A stretch of DNA of 64,000 nt from Scatomorpha stercorigallinarum (GCA_944387865.1 CALXGN010000006.1:62001-126000), one strand, 5' to 3'; shown: positions 1-8,936, numbered from the stretch's first letter. Notes: generated by a model from the letters alone, not told the origin. Program-made: numbers and translations.

Positions 1-193
1 CCTGCTGCTGCTCTTCGTGCGCAACCGCAACATCGCCCTGTTCCGCGAGACGATATACGAGCGCGTCTGGGACAGCGAATATATGGGAGATTCCCGCACC
101 GTTGACCTCCACGTGCAGCGCCTGCGCAAAAAGCTGCACTGGGAGGACAAGCTGAAGGCCGTATACAAGGTGGGATACAGACTTGAGATTTAA
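1..193 (+). CDS. OmpR-family response regulator, C-terminal fragment
   Basis: Only the last 63 residues are in the window. They form the end of a winged-helix DNA-binding domain: R-E-T-I-Y-E-R-V-W, then a recognition-helix region with R-T-V-D-L-H-V-Q-R-L-R-K-K-L, and the closing hairpin K-V-G-Y-R-L. This is the standard ending of OmpR/PhoB-type regulators. It ends with TAA and overlaps the TTG start of the histidine kinase that follows by 11 bases, so the two are translationally coupled partners. The receiver domain lies outside the window, and the regulated genes probably include the two membrane genes downstream. Confidence 0.9.
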   Translation, partial: LLLLFVRNRNIALFRETIYERVWDSEYMGDSRTVDLHVQRLRKKLHWEDKLKAVYKVGYRLEI

Positions 194-1145
194 GACCTCT
201 CTGGAAGGCTTCCCCGTACACCTGCTGCTGATGTCCGGCTGCACCATCGCCGTGGCCATCTGCGCCGCGGCCTGCGCCGGCTACGCCACCGGCACGCTCA
301 GCGCCAGCTACGGGGGGTACCTGGCCTTCATGCTCGGCGCTTCCGCCCTCGGCGGGCTGCTGCTGGCCTATTCCGCCTGGCTGCACAGCGGCCGCGAGCG
401 GCGGGAACTGGAACGCTGCCGCGCGCAGGCGGAGGCCATGGGCGCGGAGATAAAAAACCTTGAGGACGCCGCCGGGCGGCGCGAGGAGTTCATCGCCTCC
501 TTCGCCCACGAGCTGAAAACGCCGCTGACGGCCATCATCGGCTATGCGGACATGCTGCGCTCGATGGAGCTCTCGCCCAAGAACCGCTTCACCGCGGCGG
601 GCTACATATTTTCCGAGGGCAAGCGGCTGGAGGCGCTGTCGCTGAAGCTGCTGGACCTGATCGTCGCCGGCAAGCAGGGCGTGGAGCGCAGGCGCTTCGA
701 CGCGCCGTACCTCATCCGCGAGGTGGCGGCCGTGGCTGTGCCCTCGCTGGCGGCGGACGGCATGAAGCTGGACATGCACTGGGAGCCGGGCGAGGTGGAG
801 ATCGAGCCCGACCTCTTCAAAACGCTGCTGATAAACCTCATCGACAACGCGCGCAAGGCCAGCCGCCGCGGGCAGAGCGTGGAGCTCTCCGGCCGCCGGG
901 AGGACGGCGGCTACGCCTTTTACGTCACCGACCACGGGCGCGGGATGCGCCGCGAGGACCTCGACAAGATAACCGAGCCCTTTTACATGATAGACAAGTC
1001 GCGCTCCCGCGCGCAGAACGGCGCCGGGCTGGGCCTGGCGCTCTGCCAGCGCATCGCCGAGCTGCACGGCACCAGGCTCGAATACGAGAGCGAGCCCGGC
1101 AAAGGCACCACGGTGCGCGTGCTGCTCGCGGACGGTGAGCCGTGA
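183..1145 (+). CDS. sensor histidine kinase
   Basis: A 320-residue membrane histidine kinase. Two hydrophobic segments (about residues 12-34 and 46-66) enclose almost no extracellular loop, so it probably senses within the membrane. The HisKA box F-A-H-E-L-K-T-P-L has the phosphorylated His at about 109. The ATPase domain shows an N box (L-I-N-L-I-D-N-A-R-K), a G1 box (D-H-G-R-G-M) and a G2 box (G-A-G-L-G-L-A-L). The start is a TTG overlapping the response-regulator stop; an ATG at 231 would cut into the first membrane segment. It overlaps the next gene by GTGA. The small-loop architecture recalls kinases that monitor cell-envelope stress, and a cell-wall peptidase gene lies downstream in the same run. 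Confidence 0.92.
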   Translation: MRFKTSLEGFPVHLLLMSGCTIAVAICAAACAGYATGTLSASYGGYLAFMLGASALGGLLLAYSAWLHSGRERRELERCRAQAEAMGAEIKNLEDAAGRREEFIASFAHELKTPLTAIIGYADMLRSMELSPKNRFTAAGYIFSEGKRLEALSLKLLDLIVAGKQGVERRRFDAPYLIREVAAVAVPSLAADGMKLDMHWEPGEVEIEPDLFKTLLINLIDNARKASRRGQSVELSGRREDGGYAFYVTDHGRGMRREDLDKITEPFYMIDKSRSRAQNGAGLGLALCQRIAELHGTRLEYESEPGKGTTVRVLLADGEP

Positions 1146-1888
1146 GGGCGCGCGGCCGGGGCGCCGGGGCCTATATCATCGCGGCGCTGGTGATGCTCGC
1201 CTGCGCGCTGCTGCCGCTGCTCTTTATGCCGCGCTCGCAGGCGCCGCTGCCCTACGGCGAGGCTGAGCAGCTGGGCACGACCCGCAGCCAGAGGGCGGAG
1301 CTCTTCACGCGCTATTTTACGGACGGCGAGCTGGAGCGGCGCGGATTCGAACCCACGATGGACGAGCGCGAGGGCGTCATCGCCTGCCGCGCGCTGGCGA
1401 ACAGCGTGCTCACGGGCCTGTGCGCGGACAGTACGCTGCCGGAGCCGGCGGACGCGCAGATAAGCTACTTCTCCGTCGCCGACGGGGAGGCGCAGATCCG
1501 CGTGATGGAGTTCAACCAGCGCTGGACGGGGGACTGGAGCAACTGGTTTTCCATCCACATCGACCTGGACACGCAGGAGGTCTACCGCGCGTATATCAGC
1601 GAGCAGTGCCTGAAGAACGTTGAGGACTACAGCCTGCCGCTGCCGCGCGCGGCGGACACGGCGGAGCGCTGGTTCTCGCTGCTCGGCTGCGAGGGCGGGG
1701 CGGCCGGCGCGGACGCCGAGGACCCGCTGCCGGCGGAGACGACGGACTACGCGCAGTCCATGGAGACCGACTTCGGCATATATTACAGCGCCCCGGAGGG
1801 GGAGGCGCTGCGCTACATGGTGCACCTGAAGTACTATGCGGACGAGTACCCCTCGCTTATCAGAGACATGATGTTCACATTGCAGTGA
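1142..1888 (+). CDS. membrane-anchored protein of unknown function
   Basis: A 248-residue protein with a single N-terminal hydrophobic segment (about residues 10-29) after a basic start, so the rest is outside the membrane. I do not recognise the extracellular part. It is acidic, with a central stretch reading as beta-strands (Q-I-R-V-M-E-F-N-Q-R-W). The GTG start overlaps the kinase stop, so it belongs to the two-component operon. It could be an accessory sensor of the kinase, which itself lacks an extracellular domain; that is inference from position only. The next gene follows after 12 bases. Confidence 0.75.
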   Translation: MRARGRGAGAYIIAALVMLACALLPLLFMPRSQAPLPYGEAEQLGTTRSQRAELFTRYFTDGELERRGFEPTMDEREGVIACRALANSVLTGLCADSTLPEPADAQISYFSVADGEAQIRVMEFNQRWTGDWSNWFSIHIDLDTQEVYRAYISEQCLKNVEDYSLPLPRAADTAERWFSLLGCEGGAAGADAEDPLPAETTDYAQSMETDFGIYYSAPEGEALRYMVHLKYYADEYPSLIRDMMFTLQ

Positions 1889-1900
1889 GGTGGGAGAGGG

Positions 1901-2668
1901 ATGAAAACACAGGCCATTGCGGGTCTCATAATGCTCATATTCGTCATGCTCACGCTGCTCTCGGCGAGCTGGATGGCCGTCGGGACGGACGGCCGGGAGG
2001 GCGACCCGCTCTCCGCCGCCGCGGCGGCAGAGGCGGCGGCCGCCGCCGTCAGCTCACAGCCCGAGGATGACGCGGAGGCAACGCCGTCCATGCCGGCCTT
2101 TGACCGCACGGACTGGCGGCTGCGCCTGGTGAACGCCAATTACGAGCTGCCGGCGGACTTCGCCGTGGAGACGGCGGACGTGGAGGGCTACCTCTTCGAC
2201 GCGCGGGCGGCGGAGGCACTGCAGTCCATGCTGGACGGCGGGCGCGCGGCCGGCGTGGACCTTATCCTCACCTCCGCCTACCGTACATACGACTACCAGC
2301 AGGGGCTTTTCCAGAACAAGGTGCAGCGCGTGATGGCCGAGCGGGGCATATCGCAGGCGGAGGCCGAGCCCATCGCCGCTGAGGAAGTGGCGCGCCCGGG
2401 GATGAGCGAGCACTGCCTGGGGCTGGCGGTTGACATAATAACGAGCGACTACACCACGCTTGACTATGGCTTCGCCCAGACGGACGCCGCCAAGTGGCTC
2501 TATGAGCACTGCGCGGAATACGGCTTCATCCTCCGCTATCCGGAGGACAAGACGGACATCACCGGCATCATCTATGAGCCCTGGCACTTCCGCTATGTGG
2601 GCGAGGAGGCCGCGGCATACATCATGGAAAACGGCCTCACGCTGGAGGAGTTCCTCGGCGTTGCATAA
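1901..2668 (+). CDS. D-alanyl-D-alanine carboxypeptidase, VanY/M15B family
   Basis: A 255-residue M15-family peptidase, expected to remove terminal D-Ala from peptidoglycan stem peptides outside the membrane. An N-terminal anchor (residues 5-22) is followed by a low-complexity Ala/Glu linker and the catalytic domain. The Zn/catalytic motifs are visible: S-A-Y-R-T-Y, S-E-H-C-L-G-L-A-V-D (SxHxxGxAxD) and E-P-W-H-F-R-Y-V-G. It is the last gene of the two-component operon, which fits wall remodelling in response to envelope signals. Without ligase genes nearby (no vanHAX) this is not evidence of glycopeptide resistance. Confidence 0.9.
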   Translation: MKTQAIAGLIMLIFVMLTLLSASWMAVGTDGREGDPLSAAAAAEAAAAAVSSQPEDDAEATPSMPAFDRTDWRLRLVNANYELPADFAVETADVEGYLFDARAAEALQSMLDGGRAAGVDLILTSAYRTYDYQQGLFQNKVQRVMAERGISQAEAEPIAAEEVARPGMSEHCLGLAVDIITSDYTTLDYGFAQTDAAKWLYEHCAEYGFILRYPEDKTDITGIIYEPWHFRYVGEEAAAYIMENGLTLEEFLGVA

Positions 2669-2674
2669 GGGGTC

Positions 2675-2703
2675 TTGACAAAAGCCTCCTACAGTTGTAG
2701 TAT
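2675..2703 (+). promoter_or_regulatory. sigma-A promoter of the BlaI/M56 operon
   Basis: TTGACA at 2675-2680 and TAGTAT at 2698-2703 with a 17-base spacer; TATAAT at 2701 is an alternative at 20 bases. Most of the spacer and the -10 lie inside the inverted repeat listed next, so repressor binding would directly block RNA polymerase. Confidence 0.8.
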
Positions 2704-2727
2704 AATGTATACTACAACTGTAGGAGG
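2685..2727. promoter_or_regulatory. BlaI/MecI-type operator, perfect 20-bp inverted repeat
   Basis: Left arm CCTCCTACAGTTGTAGTATA (2685-2704), spacer ATG, and the exact reverse complement at 2708-2727. Each arm contains a BlaI/MecI-type half-site core TACANNTGTA (TACAGTTGTA, TACAACTGTA). The right arm includes the AGGAGG ribosome-binding site of the repressor gene, so the same sequence could also fold in the mRNA and hide the binding site. Confidence 0.88.
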
Positions 2728-2734
2728 TATTTTT

Positions 2735-3094
2735 ATGCGCCTTACGGACGCCGAATGGGCGGTGCTGGATGCGCTGTGGGATGCCGGCGAGGCCGCGCTG
2801 GGGGACATCGCTGCCCGGCTGAAGGACGAGCGCGGCTGGAACAAGAACACAGCCTACACTTATCTCACACGCATGGCGGCCAAGGGCCTGGTGGGCATCG
2901 ACCGCGAGCGGGAAAAGCCCTACAGCGCGGCGGTGACGCGCGAGGACTGCGCCCGTGCGGAGCGCGGCGAGCTGCTCGAACGGGTGTATAACGGTGCGGC
3001 GGGCGACCTGATAGCCGCTTTTTTGAAGGAGTCGCACATCTCCCGCGAGGAGGCCGCGCGGCTGCGCCGCCTGCTCGACGAGATGGAGGTGTAG
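2735..3094 (+). CDS. BlaI/MecI/CopY-family transcriptional repressor
   Basis: A 119-residue winged-helix repressor: L-T-D-A-E-W-A-V-L-D-A-L-W at the N terminus, then a recognition helix around W-N-K-N-T-A-Y-T-Y-L-T-R-M, and a helical dimerisation tail. ATG 2735 is chosen because AGGAGG lies 7 bases upstream and it matches the family start; an in-frame extension back to 2675 would read through the operator. In this family, cleavage by the partner protease releases repression. It is followed after 3 bases by that protease, and its own promoter overlaps a perfect operator, so it should be autoregulated. Confidence 0.93.
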   Translation: MRLTDAEWAVLDALWDAGEAALGDIAARLKDERGWNKNTAYTYLTRMAAKGLVGIDREREKPYSAAVTREDCARAERGELLERVYNGAAGDLIAAFLKESHISREEAARLRRLLDEMEV

Positions 3095-3097
3095 CGC

Positions 3098-5044
3098 GTG
3101 GGGAATATATGGGAGTTCCTCTATCAGACGCTGACGGTGTCCATCGTGGCGGCAGCTCTGCTGTTTATCAAGCGGCTGCTGCGCGACAAGCTCTCGCCGC
3201 GCTGGCAGTACGGCGTATGGGCCGTGCTGGCGCTGAGGGCGCTGCTGCCGGCCTCCACCACGCGCGGCGTCGTCCCGTCGCTTGCGCTGGAGGTGGAGAC
3301 GCAGAAGAGCGCCGTGGAGCTGGGGCTCGGCTCGGCCTACAGCGGTGCGTTCGAGCCCATACGGCTGCGCCATGTCCTGCCCTGGATAGACGCCGCGCCG
3401 GCGAGCGCGACGGACTGGCTGTTCATCGCCTACGCCGCCGGGGTGCTGCTCACGCTGGCCTGGTACGCCCTGCGCTATGCGCATCTGCGCGCGCTGCTGC
3501 GGCGAGGCTCGGCGGCGGGGGCGGAGGCGCAGGCGGCCGTTGCGTCGGCGGCGGGGAAATACGGCCTGCGGCCCTGCCCGGCGGTGGCCGTGCCGGGGCT
3601 GAAAACGGCCTTCGTCTGCGGCGTTTTCCGCCCCGTGCTGGCGGTGCCGGCGGAGGGCGCGCCGGACGAAAAGGTGATACTGCACGAGCTGCTGCACCTG
3701 AAGCACCGCGACGCGCTGCAAAACGTTTTCTGGTGCTTCCTGCGCGCGCTGCACTGGTGCGACCCCTTCATGCAGTACGTTTTCGACCGCGTGGGGAACG
3801 ACATGGAGTCGCTCTGCGACCAGCGGGTGCTGGAACGGCTGGAGGGCGAGGAGCGGCGCGAATACGGCGGCATATTGCTCGAAATGGCGAGCAGCTCCTA
3901 TGCCCGCGCGCCGGGCACAAGCTCCATCTCCAACGGCGCGAAAAACATCGCCCGCCGCATCGAGGCCATCGCCCGCTTCAAGCTCTATCCGCGCGGCATG
4001 GCGCTGATAGCCGCGTGTACGGCTGTGACGCTGTGTGCGGCCCTGCTCACCGGCGTGGCGGCGGGTTACAGCGCGCATATGTTCCAACATCCGGACAGAA
4101 AGGACGAGTTTGCCGCCGCCATGGCCGCAACACGGCTGAACCGCTGCACAACGGTCGCCGGGGCGCTGGACACTTACGCAAAGGCGATGGTGAGCGGCGA
4201 GGTGTTCGGTTTCGCCATGTCCACGCCGCTGAGTATGCAGGAGCAGTGGTACGAGGAGACGCTCGAATACAGCGAGGACCCCTACAAGACACGTATATGG
4301 ACTGTGAGGCCGGACAGATACCTCAAAAATAACTGGCGCACGCCGGACATAAGCTTTTACAACATCCGGGAGACGGAGAATGGGCGCTACAGCTGCTGGA
4401 TCGTACACAAGGGCGAGTGGTACGACGAGAACAGCAGCTTCACGGTCGGCTGGACGGCCTTCACTCCGGTCGAAATCTGGCGCGAGGACGGCTTTTACGT
4501 GGTGCGCGAGACGGGCGGGCGTGAGGTGATAGACGCTGCAGATTGGAGCGGCTATGAACGGCCCATGCTCGTGCGAGGCAGCGCCGGGTGCGCGGGCGGC
4601 ACGGTGGAGGCGTCCATATATACCACCTATTCAACGCCGGGCGGCTACCAGAACGCCGACCCGCAGGCGGAGTTCACGCAGTGGTGGCGGAACTATGAGA
4701 TAAGCTATGAGCGCGGCAGCCGCGTTTTTGACGGCGCGGAGGCGCAAAACGCCGCCATCCAGTACCGGCCGCTCTGGGACGATGAGGACATCGCCGCCGT
4801 GAGCTGGGAGGGCGTGGACGCCCCTTCGCTCTATCCTGCCAGCGGCGGCGGCGACAGCGGCGGCTTCTGCTCGGCGGTATTCTCGCCGGACGAGGAGGGC
4901 ATGGAGCTTTTCTCCGGCGGCGGCACGGGCGGGAGCGAGGCGGAAGGGCCGGTCGAGTGCCCGGCGGCGCTCGCCGTGCGGCTTTTTGTCAACGGTAACG
5001 TTGTGGACGAGCTGGTGCTGGATCTGGAGGACGCGGATGGATAA
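3098..5044 (+). CDS. M56-family (BlaR1/MecR1-like) sensor protease with non-PBP C-terminal domain
   Basis: A 648-residue protein. The N-terminal third is the M56 integral-membrane metalloprotease: several hydrophobic helices and the zinc motif H-E-L-L-H-L-K-H-R-D near residue 195. After a further membrane helix near residue 310 comes a 330-residue extracellular domain. BlaR1 and MecR1 end in a penicillin-binding sensor with S-x-x-K; I see no such motif, and the domain instead looks strand-rich with many Trp/Tyr. It therefore probably senses something other than beta-lactam, or through another fold. GTG start; operon with the BlaI-type gene; overlaps the next gene by 8 bases. Confidence 0.88.
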   Translation: MGNIWEFLYQTLTVSIVAAALLFIKRLLRDKLSPRWQYGVWAVLALRALLPASTTRGVVPSLALEVETQKSAVELGLGSAYSGAFEPIRLRHVLPWIDAAPASATDWLFIAYAAGVLLTLAWYALRYAHLRALLRRGSAAGAEAQAAVASAAGKYGLRPCPAVAVPGLKTAFVCGVFRPVLAVPAEGAPDEKVILHELLHLKHRDALQNVFWCFLRALHWCDPFMQYVFDRVGNDMESLCDQRVLERLEGEERREYGGILLEMASSSYARAPGTSSISNGAKNIARRIEAIARFKLYPRGMALIAACTAVTLCAALLTGVAAGYSAHMFQHPDRKDEFAAAMAATRLNRCTTVAGALDTYAKAMVSGEVFGFAMSTPLSMQEQWYEETLEYSEDPYKTRIWTVRPDRYLKNNWRTPDISFYNIRETENGRYSCWIVHKGEWYDENSSFTVGWTAFTPVEIWREDGFYVVRETGGREVIDAADWSGYERPMLVRGSAGCAGGTVEASIYTTYSTPGGYQNADPQAEFTQWWRNYEISYERGSRVFDGAEAQNAAIQYRPLWDDEDIAAVSWEGVDAPSLYPASGGGDSGGFCSAVFSPDEEGMELFSGGGTGGSEAEGPVECPAALAVRLFVNGNVVDELVLDLEDADG

Positions 5045-5627
5045 GAGCGAAAAGGAAATGCTGGCAAATGCCATTGGCCGGCTGGGCGTGGGCTATATCT
5101 TCCTGTACATCGATATCAACATCAGCGGCTTTGGGCTGCTGCCCAACTGGGCGTTTTACATCTTCGCCTATCTGGCCCTGCCCGAGCTGGGGCGCGCGGA
5201 GCGCAGCGCGCTGCTGCTGCAGCCGCTGACGGGCCTGCTGTTCGCCTGGGAGTGCCTGTGCTGGGGCTGCACGGCGCTGGGCTACGCGCCGGAGGGCGGG
5301 GCCTGGTACCTGCCGCAGCTGCTGGCCGGCGTGCTGGGGCTCTATTACCACTTCCAGCTGCTGACGAACGCGGCGGACGCCGCGCGCAGCTTCCATTGTG
5401 AAAAGGCCGGGCAGCTTATCGTGCTGCGCAACATACGCACTGTGCTGACCACGCTCGTCGCCCTGCCCTGGCCGCTGGAGCGCATGGACGCCAGCGCGCA
5501 GGAGGCGACCGCCATCGTTATCGCCGCTGTGGCCGTCGTGCTCTCCGTGTGGAGCATCATCGCCATCTTCGCCGTCAGGGGCGAGCTGCTGGGCGGCCGG
5601 TGGGGCTCGGACGAGTGCCCGGAATGA
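5037..5627 (+). CDS. multi-pass membrane protein of unknown function
   Basis: A 196-residue protein with about five hydrophobic segments and no motif I recognise. The start ATG 5037 overlaps the end of the M56 gene (ATGGATAA), showing coupling. The N-terminal segment (G-Y-I-F-L-Y-I-D-I-N) and short loops suggest a small membrane scaffold or sensor. Its membership in the BlaI operon makes it a likely effector or accessory of the same response; that is inference from position. Confidence 0.72.
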   Translation: MDKSEKEMLANAIGRLGVGYIFLYIDINISGFGLLPNWAFYIFAYLALPELGRAERSALLLQPLTGLLFAWECLCWGCTALGYAPEGGAWYLPQLLAGVLGLYYHFQLLTNAADAARSFHCEKAGQLIVLRNIRTVLTTLVALPWPLERMDASAQEATAIVIAAVAVVLSVWSIIAIFAVRGELLGGRWGSDECPE

Positions 5628-5630
5628 TAA

Positions 5631-5660
5631 AAAAGCGGAGGGCCGCGGCCCTCCGCTTTT
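5631..5660. terminator. bidirectional rho-independent terminator
   Basis: A perfect 30-base palindrome beginning AAAAGCGGAGGGCC and ending with its complement, so it has A-run and T-run on both strands. It separates the convergent BlaI operon and EamA gene. Confidence 0.9.
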
Positions 5661-6547
5661 TATTTTGTTCTTGCCCTGCGGCGCAGGAAGGCGAGCTTGG
5701 TCTCCGATATCAGCACGGCGGCGAAGATGAGGACAAAGCCGCTGACGGTCTTGAGCGTCAGCTGTTCGTGGTAAAAGGCCACGGAGAACAGCGTGCCGAA
5801 AACGGATTCCAGCGTCAGTATGATGGAGGCGGACTGGGCGCTCGTGTATTTCTGCCCCAGGGCCTGCAAAAAGTAGCAGGCGCCGGTGCACATCACGCAG
5901 AGATAGGCCACGCTCAGCCAGGCGGAGGCGGGGACGCTCTGCGGGAAGGGCGAGGCGACGGGCGCCGTTATCCAGCAGAGCACGGCCGTGGTGGCGAGCT
6001 GCACGGTGGTCAGCGGCAGGACGGCGTATTTTTCCAGTCCGCGGGAGCTGACGATGATGTGCAGGGCGTAAAAGAGCCCGCAGCACATGGTCAGGGCGTC
6101 CCCCAGCCCGAGGGAGAGGTCGCCCTCCAGCGAGACCAGCGCCATGCCCGCTATGCACACCAGGGCGGCCGCCACATTGTAGCGGTCGGGCCGCTTTTTG
6201 AAGAACGCCCACCAGAGGAAGGGCACGATGACGCAGTACGTGGCCGTGAGGAAGGCGTTCTTGCCGGGCGTGGTGTAGAGCAGGCCGTAGGTCTGCAGGG
6301 TGTACGCGCAGTAGAGGGCCGCGCCCATGGCGAGGCCGTATTTGAGCGCGCGGCGGTCGAGCGTTTTCAGCTGCTTGTTGGCGGCGAGGGCCATGATGAG
6401 GGCCGCGCCGCTGAAGCGGAAGGCCAGTATCCAGAGCGTGGGCAGGCTGTTGAGCGTGTTTTTGAGGATGATGAAGGATGAACCCCAGATGATGGTGGTG
6501 CCGAGGAGCGCGAGGCGGCCGATTGTGGACTGTTTCCTGCTGGGCAT
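5660..6547 (-). CDS. EamA/DMT-family transporter
   Basis: A 295-residue protein with ten hydrophobic segments in two repeats, typical of the drug/metabolite transporter superfamily. Landmarks are W-G-S-S-F in the first helix, the F-R-F-S-G-A-A loop and the second-repeat motif S-I-I-L-T-L-E-S-V-F-G, where EamA proteins carry a conserved P/E-rich helix. The substrate cannot be told. It is separated from the upstream helicase stop by one base, so it is likely co-transcribed with pcrA. The gene ends in the palindromic terminator. Confidence 0.92.
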   Translation of the reverse strand: MPSRKQSTIGRLALLGTTIIWGSSFIILKNTLNSLPTLWILAFRFSGAALIMALAANKQLKTLDRRALKYGLAMGAALYCAYTLQTYGLLYTTPGKNAFLTATYCVIVPFLWWAFFKKRPDRYNVAAALVCIAGMALVSLEGDLSLGLGDALTMCCGLFYALHIIVSSRGLEKYAVLPLTTVQLATTAVLCWITAPVASPFPQSVPASAWLSVAYLCVMCTGACYFLQALGQKYTSAQSASIILTLESVFGTLFSVAFYHEQLTLKTVSGFVLIFAAVLISETKLAFLRRRARTK

Positions 6548-6548
6548 A

Positions 6549-8936
6549 TCACTCTTCCTTCTTCATGTGCTGAGCCGCGGCGCGCAGCATCAGGCGCTTG
6601 ACGCCGGGGCCTTCAAAGGTTATCTCGATGAGGGCGTCGCCGCCCATGGGGGTCATTTTCGTGATCTCCCCGCGGCCGAAGGCCGTGTGCACCACGCGGT
6701 CGCCGAGGGCGAAGGCGGGGGCCTTCTTCTCCGGCGCTTTGGGCGGCGCGGGGGCGTGGGGGACGGTCTCCCAGCGGGGAGGGCGCTTCTGCGCGGCGCT
6801 GCGGGCGCCGCGGCGCTCCTCCTGGCGCGCGCCCTGCCGGTGCGGGTCGAAGCCCGCCCGGTCCAGGTGCTCGGGGGGTATCTCCTCCACGAAGCGGCTG
6901 GGGAGGTTCATGGTCGTGCGGCCGAAGATCATGCGCTGGCGCGCGCAGGTGAGGTAGAGGTGCTCCTTCGCGCGCGTGAGCGCCACGTAGCACAGCCGGC
7001 GCTCCTCCTCCATCTCCTCCGGGTCGCCGATGCACCTGGCGCCGGGGAAGAGGCCCTCCTCCGCGCCGACGATGAACACGTTGGGGAATTCAAGGCCCTT
7101 GGCGCTGTGCATGGTCATCATCACGGCGCAGTCCGCCTCGCGGTCATAGCTGTCGATGTCCGTGTAGAGGGCGACTTCGTCGAGGAAGCCGGCGAGCGAC
7201 TCGTCGCCCGTCTCCTTTATGTAGCCGAGGATGTTCGTTTTCAGCTCGTTGATGTTCTCCAAACGGGCCAGGGCCTCGTCCCCGCCCTTTTCCTGCAGGG
7301 CGCGGGCGTAGCCCGTCTCCTCCAGCACGGCGTCATAAAGGCGGTCGAGGCTCTCCGACTCCGCCAGCGAGCGCAGGCGCTGCATCATGTCCGAGAAGGC
7401 GATGAGCTTGGGGGCGGCGCGGCGCAGCTCCTCATATTCGTTCGCGTGGCGCACGACCTCGTAGAGGCTCGTGCCCAGGCGCACGGCGAGCTGCCGGGCC
7501 GTCTCGATGGTCTTTTCGCCGATGCCGCGCTGCGGGGAGTTGATGATGCGCGCCAGGCGCAGGTCGTCCCCGGGCGTCAGCAGCACGGTCAGGTAGGCCA
7601 GCATGTCCTTGACCTCGGCGCGGTCGAAGAAGCGCATGCCGCCCACTACGCGGTAGGGGATGCCGTTGCGCTTGAAGGCGAACTCAAGGCGGTTGGACTG
7701 GGCGTTCATGCGGTAGAGCACGGCGCAGTCGCGGAAGTTCCCGCCGCCCCCGCGCCAGGCGAGGATGCGCGAGGCGACGAACTGCGCCTCGTCGTCCTCG
7801 TTCTGCGCCGTGTAGAGCAGGAGCTTGTCCCCGTCGCCGGCGTTTGTCCAGAGCGTCTTGCCCTTGCGCTCGGTGTTGTTGGCGATAACGGCGTTGGCCG
7901 CGCCGAGGATGTGGCCGGTGGAGCGGTAATTCTGCTCAAGCCGTATCGTGCGGCAGCCCTTGAACTCCTTTTCAAAGCTGAGTATGTTTTCAATGGTGGC
8001 GCCGCGGAACTTGTAGATGCTCTGGTCGTCGTCGCCAACCACGCAGATGTTGCCCCAGCCGCCGGCCAGCATGGAGGCCAGCATGTACTGGAGGTTGTTC
8101 GTGTCCTGATACTCGTCTATCAGCACGTACTTGAACTGGCGCTGGTAGTGCTCCAGCACGTCCGGGCACTCGCGGAAGAGGCGCACGGTGTTGTAGAGCA
8201 GGTCGTCGAAGTCCATGGCCCCGGCGGCGAACAGGCGCTGGGCGTAGAGCTTGTAGATCTCCGCCGTCTTGCGCAGGCGCACGTCGCCGGAAGCGCCGTA
8301 GCGCTGGGCGAAGAGCTCGGGCGAGAGCAGCTCGTCGCGCGCGGAATCCAGCCGCGCGAGCACGCTCTTGGGCGGGTAGACCTTGTCGTCCAGGTCCAGC
8401 TCGCGCAGTATGGCGCGCATGACGCTCAATCGGTCGGACGTATCGTAGATGGTGAAGTCCCGCGGGTAGCCAAGGCGGTCGGCGTCCCGGCGCAGGATGC
8501 GCACGCAGGCCGAGTGGAAGGTGCGGGCCCAGATGTCGTTCGCCTCCGGCCCAAGCATGCCCTCCAGGCGCGTCTTGAGCTCGTCTGCGGCCTTGTTGGT
8601 GAAGGTGATGGCGATGATGCGCCAGGGCTCCACGCGGCCGTAGGCGGCGATGCGCTGCGCCTCCGGCGAGGGGCCGGCCTCCAGAACGGCGAGGTCGGCC
8701 TCCGTGGCGTTTTCGGGGATCTCGTCCGTGTCCGACGCGCGGCCGTATTTGAGCAGATTGGCCACGCGGTTTATGAGCACGGTGGTCTTGCCGCTGCCGG
8801 CGCCGGCGAGGATGAGCAGCGGCCCCTCCGTGGCCAGCACGGCCTGCCGCTGCATGGGGTTGAGGCGCGCAAAGTCGGCCTCGATGACCGCGCGGCGCGC
8901 TGCGATATAGCGTTTTTCAAAATCTGTAGTATTCAT
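6549..8936 (-). CDS. pcrA: UvrD/PcrA-type DNA helicase
   Basis: A 795-residue superfamily 1A helicase. Walker A G-A-G-S-G-K-T-T lies near residue 45, motif II reads V-L-I-D-E-Y-Q-D-T, motif III V-V-G-D-D-D-Q-S-I-Y-K-F-R-G, motif IV R-L-E-Q-N-Y-R-S, motif V near M-T-M-H-S-A-K-G-L-E-F and motif VI V-A-L-T-R-A-K. The C terminus carries the small Tudor-like domain (G-D-R-V-V-H-T-A-F-G-R-G) that binds RNA polymerase in PcrA. Length is a little above the usual 720-750 residues, with an insertion around residues 70-100. It acts in repair, replication-fork maintenance and removal of stalled polymerase. Confidence 0.96.
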   Translation of the reverse strand: MNTTDFEKRYIAARRAVIEADFARLNPMQRQAVLATEGPLLILAGAGSGKTTVLINRVANLLKYGRASDTDEIPENATEADLAVLEAGPSPEAQRIAAYGRVEPWRIIAITFTNKAADELKTRLEGMLGPEANDIWARTFHSACVRILRRDADRLGYPRDFTIYDTSDRLSVMRAILRELDLDDKVYPPKSVLARLDSARDELLSPELFAQRYGASGDVRLRKTAEIYKLYAQRLFAAGAMDFDDLLYNTVRLFRECPDVLEHYQRQFKYVLIDEYQDTNNLQYMLASMLAGGWGNICVVGDDDQSIYKFRGATIENILSFEKEFKGCRTIRLEQNYRSTGHILGAANAVIANNTERKGKTLWTNAGDGDKLLLYTAQNEDDEAQFVASRILAWRGGGGNFRDCAVLYRMNAQSNRLEFAFKRNGIPYRVVGGMRFFDRAEVKDMLAYLTVLLTPGDDLRLARIINSPQRGIGEKTIETARQLAVRLGTSLYEVVRHANEYEELRRAAPKLIAFSDMMQRLRSLAESESLDRLYDAVLEETGYARALQEKGGDEALARLENINELKTNILGYIKETGDESLAGFLDEVALYTDIDSYDREADCAVMMTMHSAKGLEFPNVFIVGAEEGLFPGARCIGDPEEMEEERRLCYVALTRAKEHLYLTCARQRMIFGRTTMNLPSRFVEEIPPEHLDRAGFDPHRQGARQEERRGARSAAQKRPPRWETVPHAPAPPKAPEKKAPAFALGDRVVHTAFGRGEITKMTPMGGDALIEITFEGPGVKRLMLRAAAQHMKKEE

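Noticed and set aside
1901..2668. Glycopeptide resistance from the VanY-like gene
   Set aside because: No vanH, ligase or vanX-type gene lies nearby; carboxypeptidases of this family are ordinary wall enzymes.
2675..2734. Upstream TTG start for the BlaI-type gene
   Set aside because: It would translate the promoter and operator; ATG 2735 has an ideal ribosome-binding site and matches the family.
2054..4408. A 784-codon minus-strand frame across VanY, BlaI and the M56 gene
   Set aside because: It crosses three well-supported plus-strand genes and the operator, and reads as Arg/His/Gln-rich noise.
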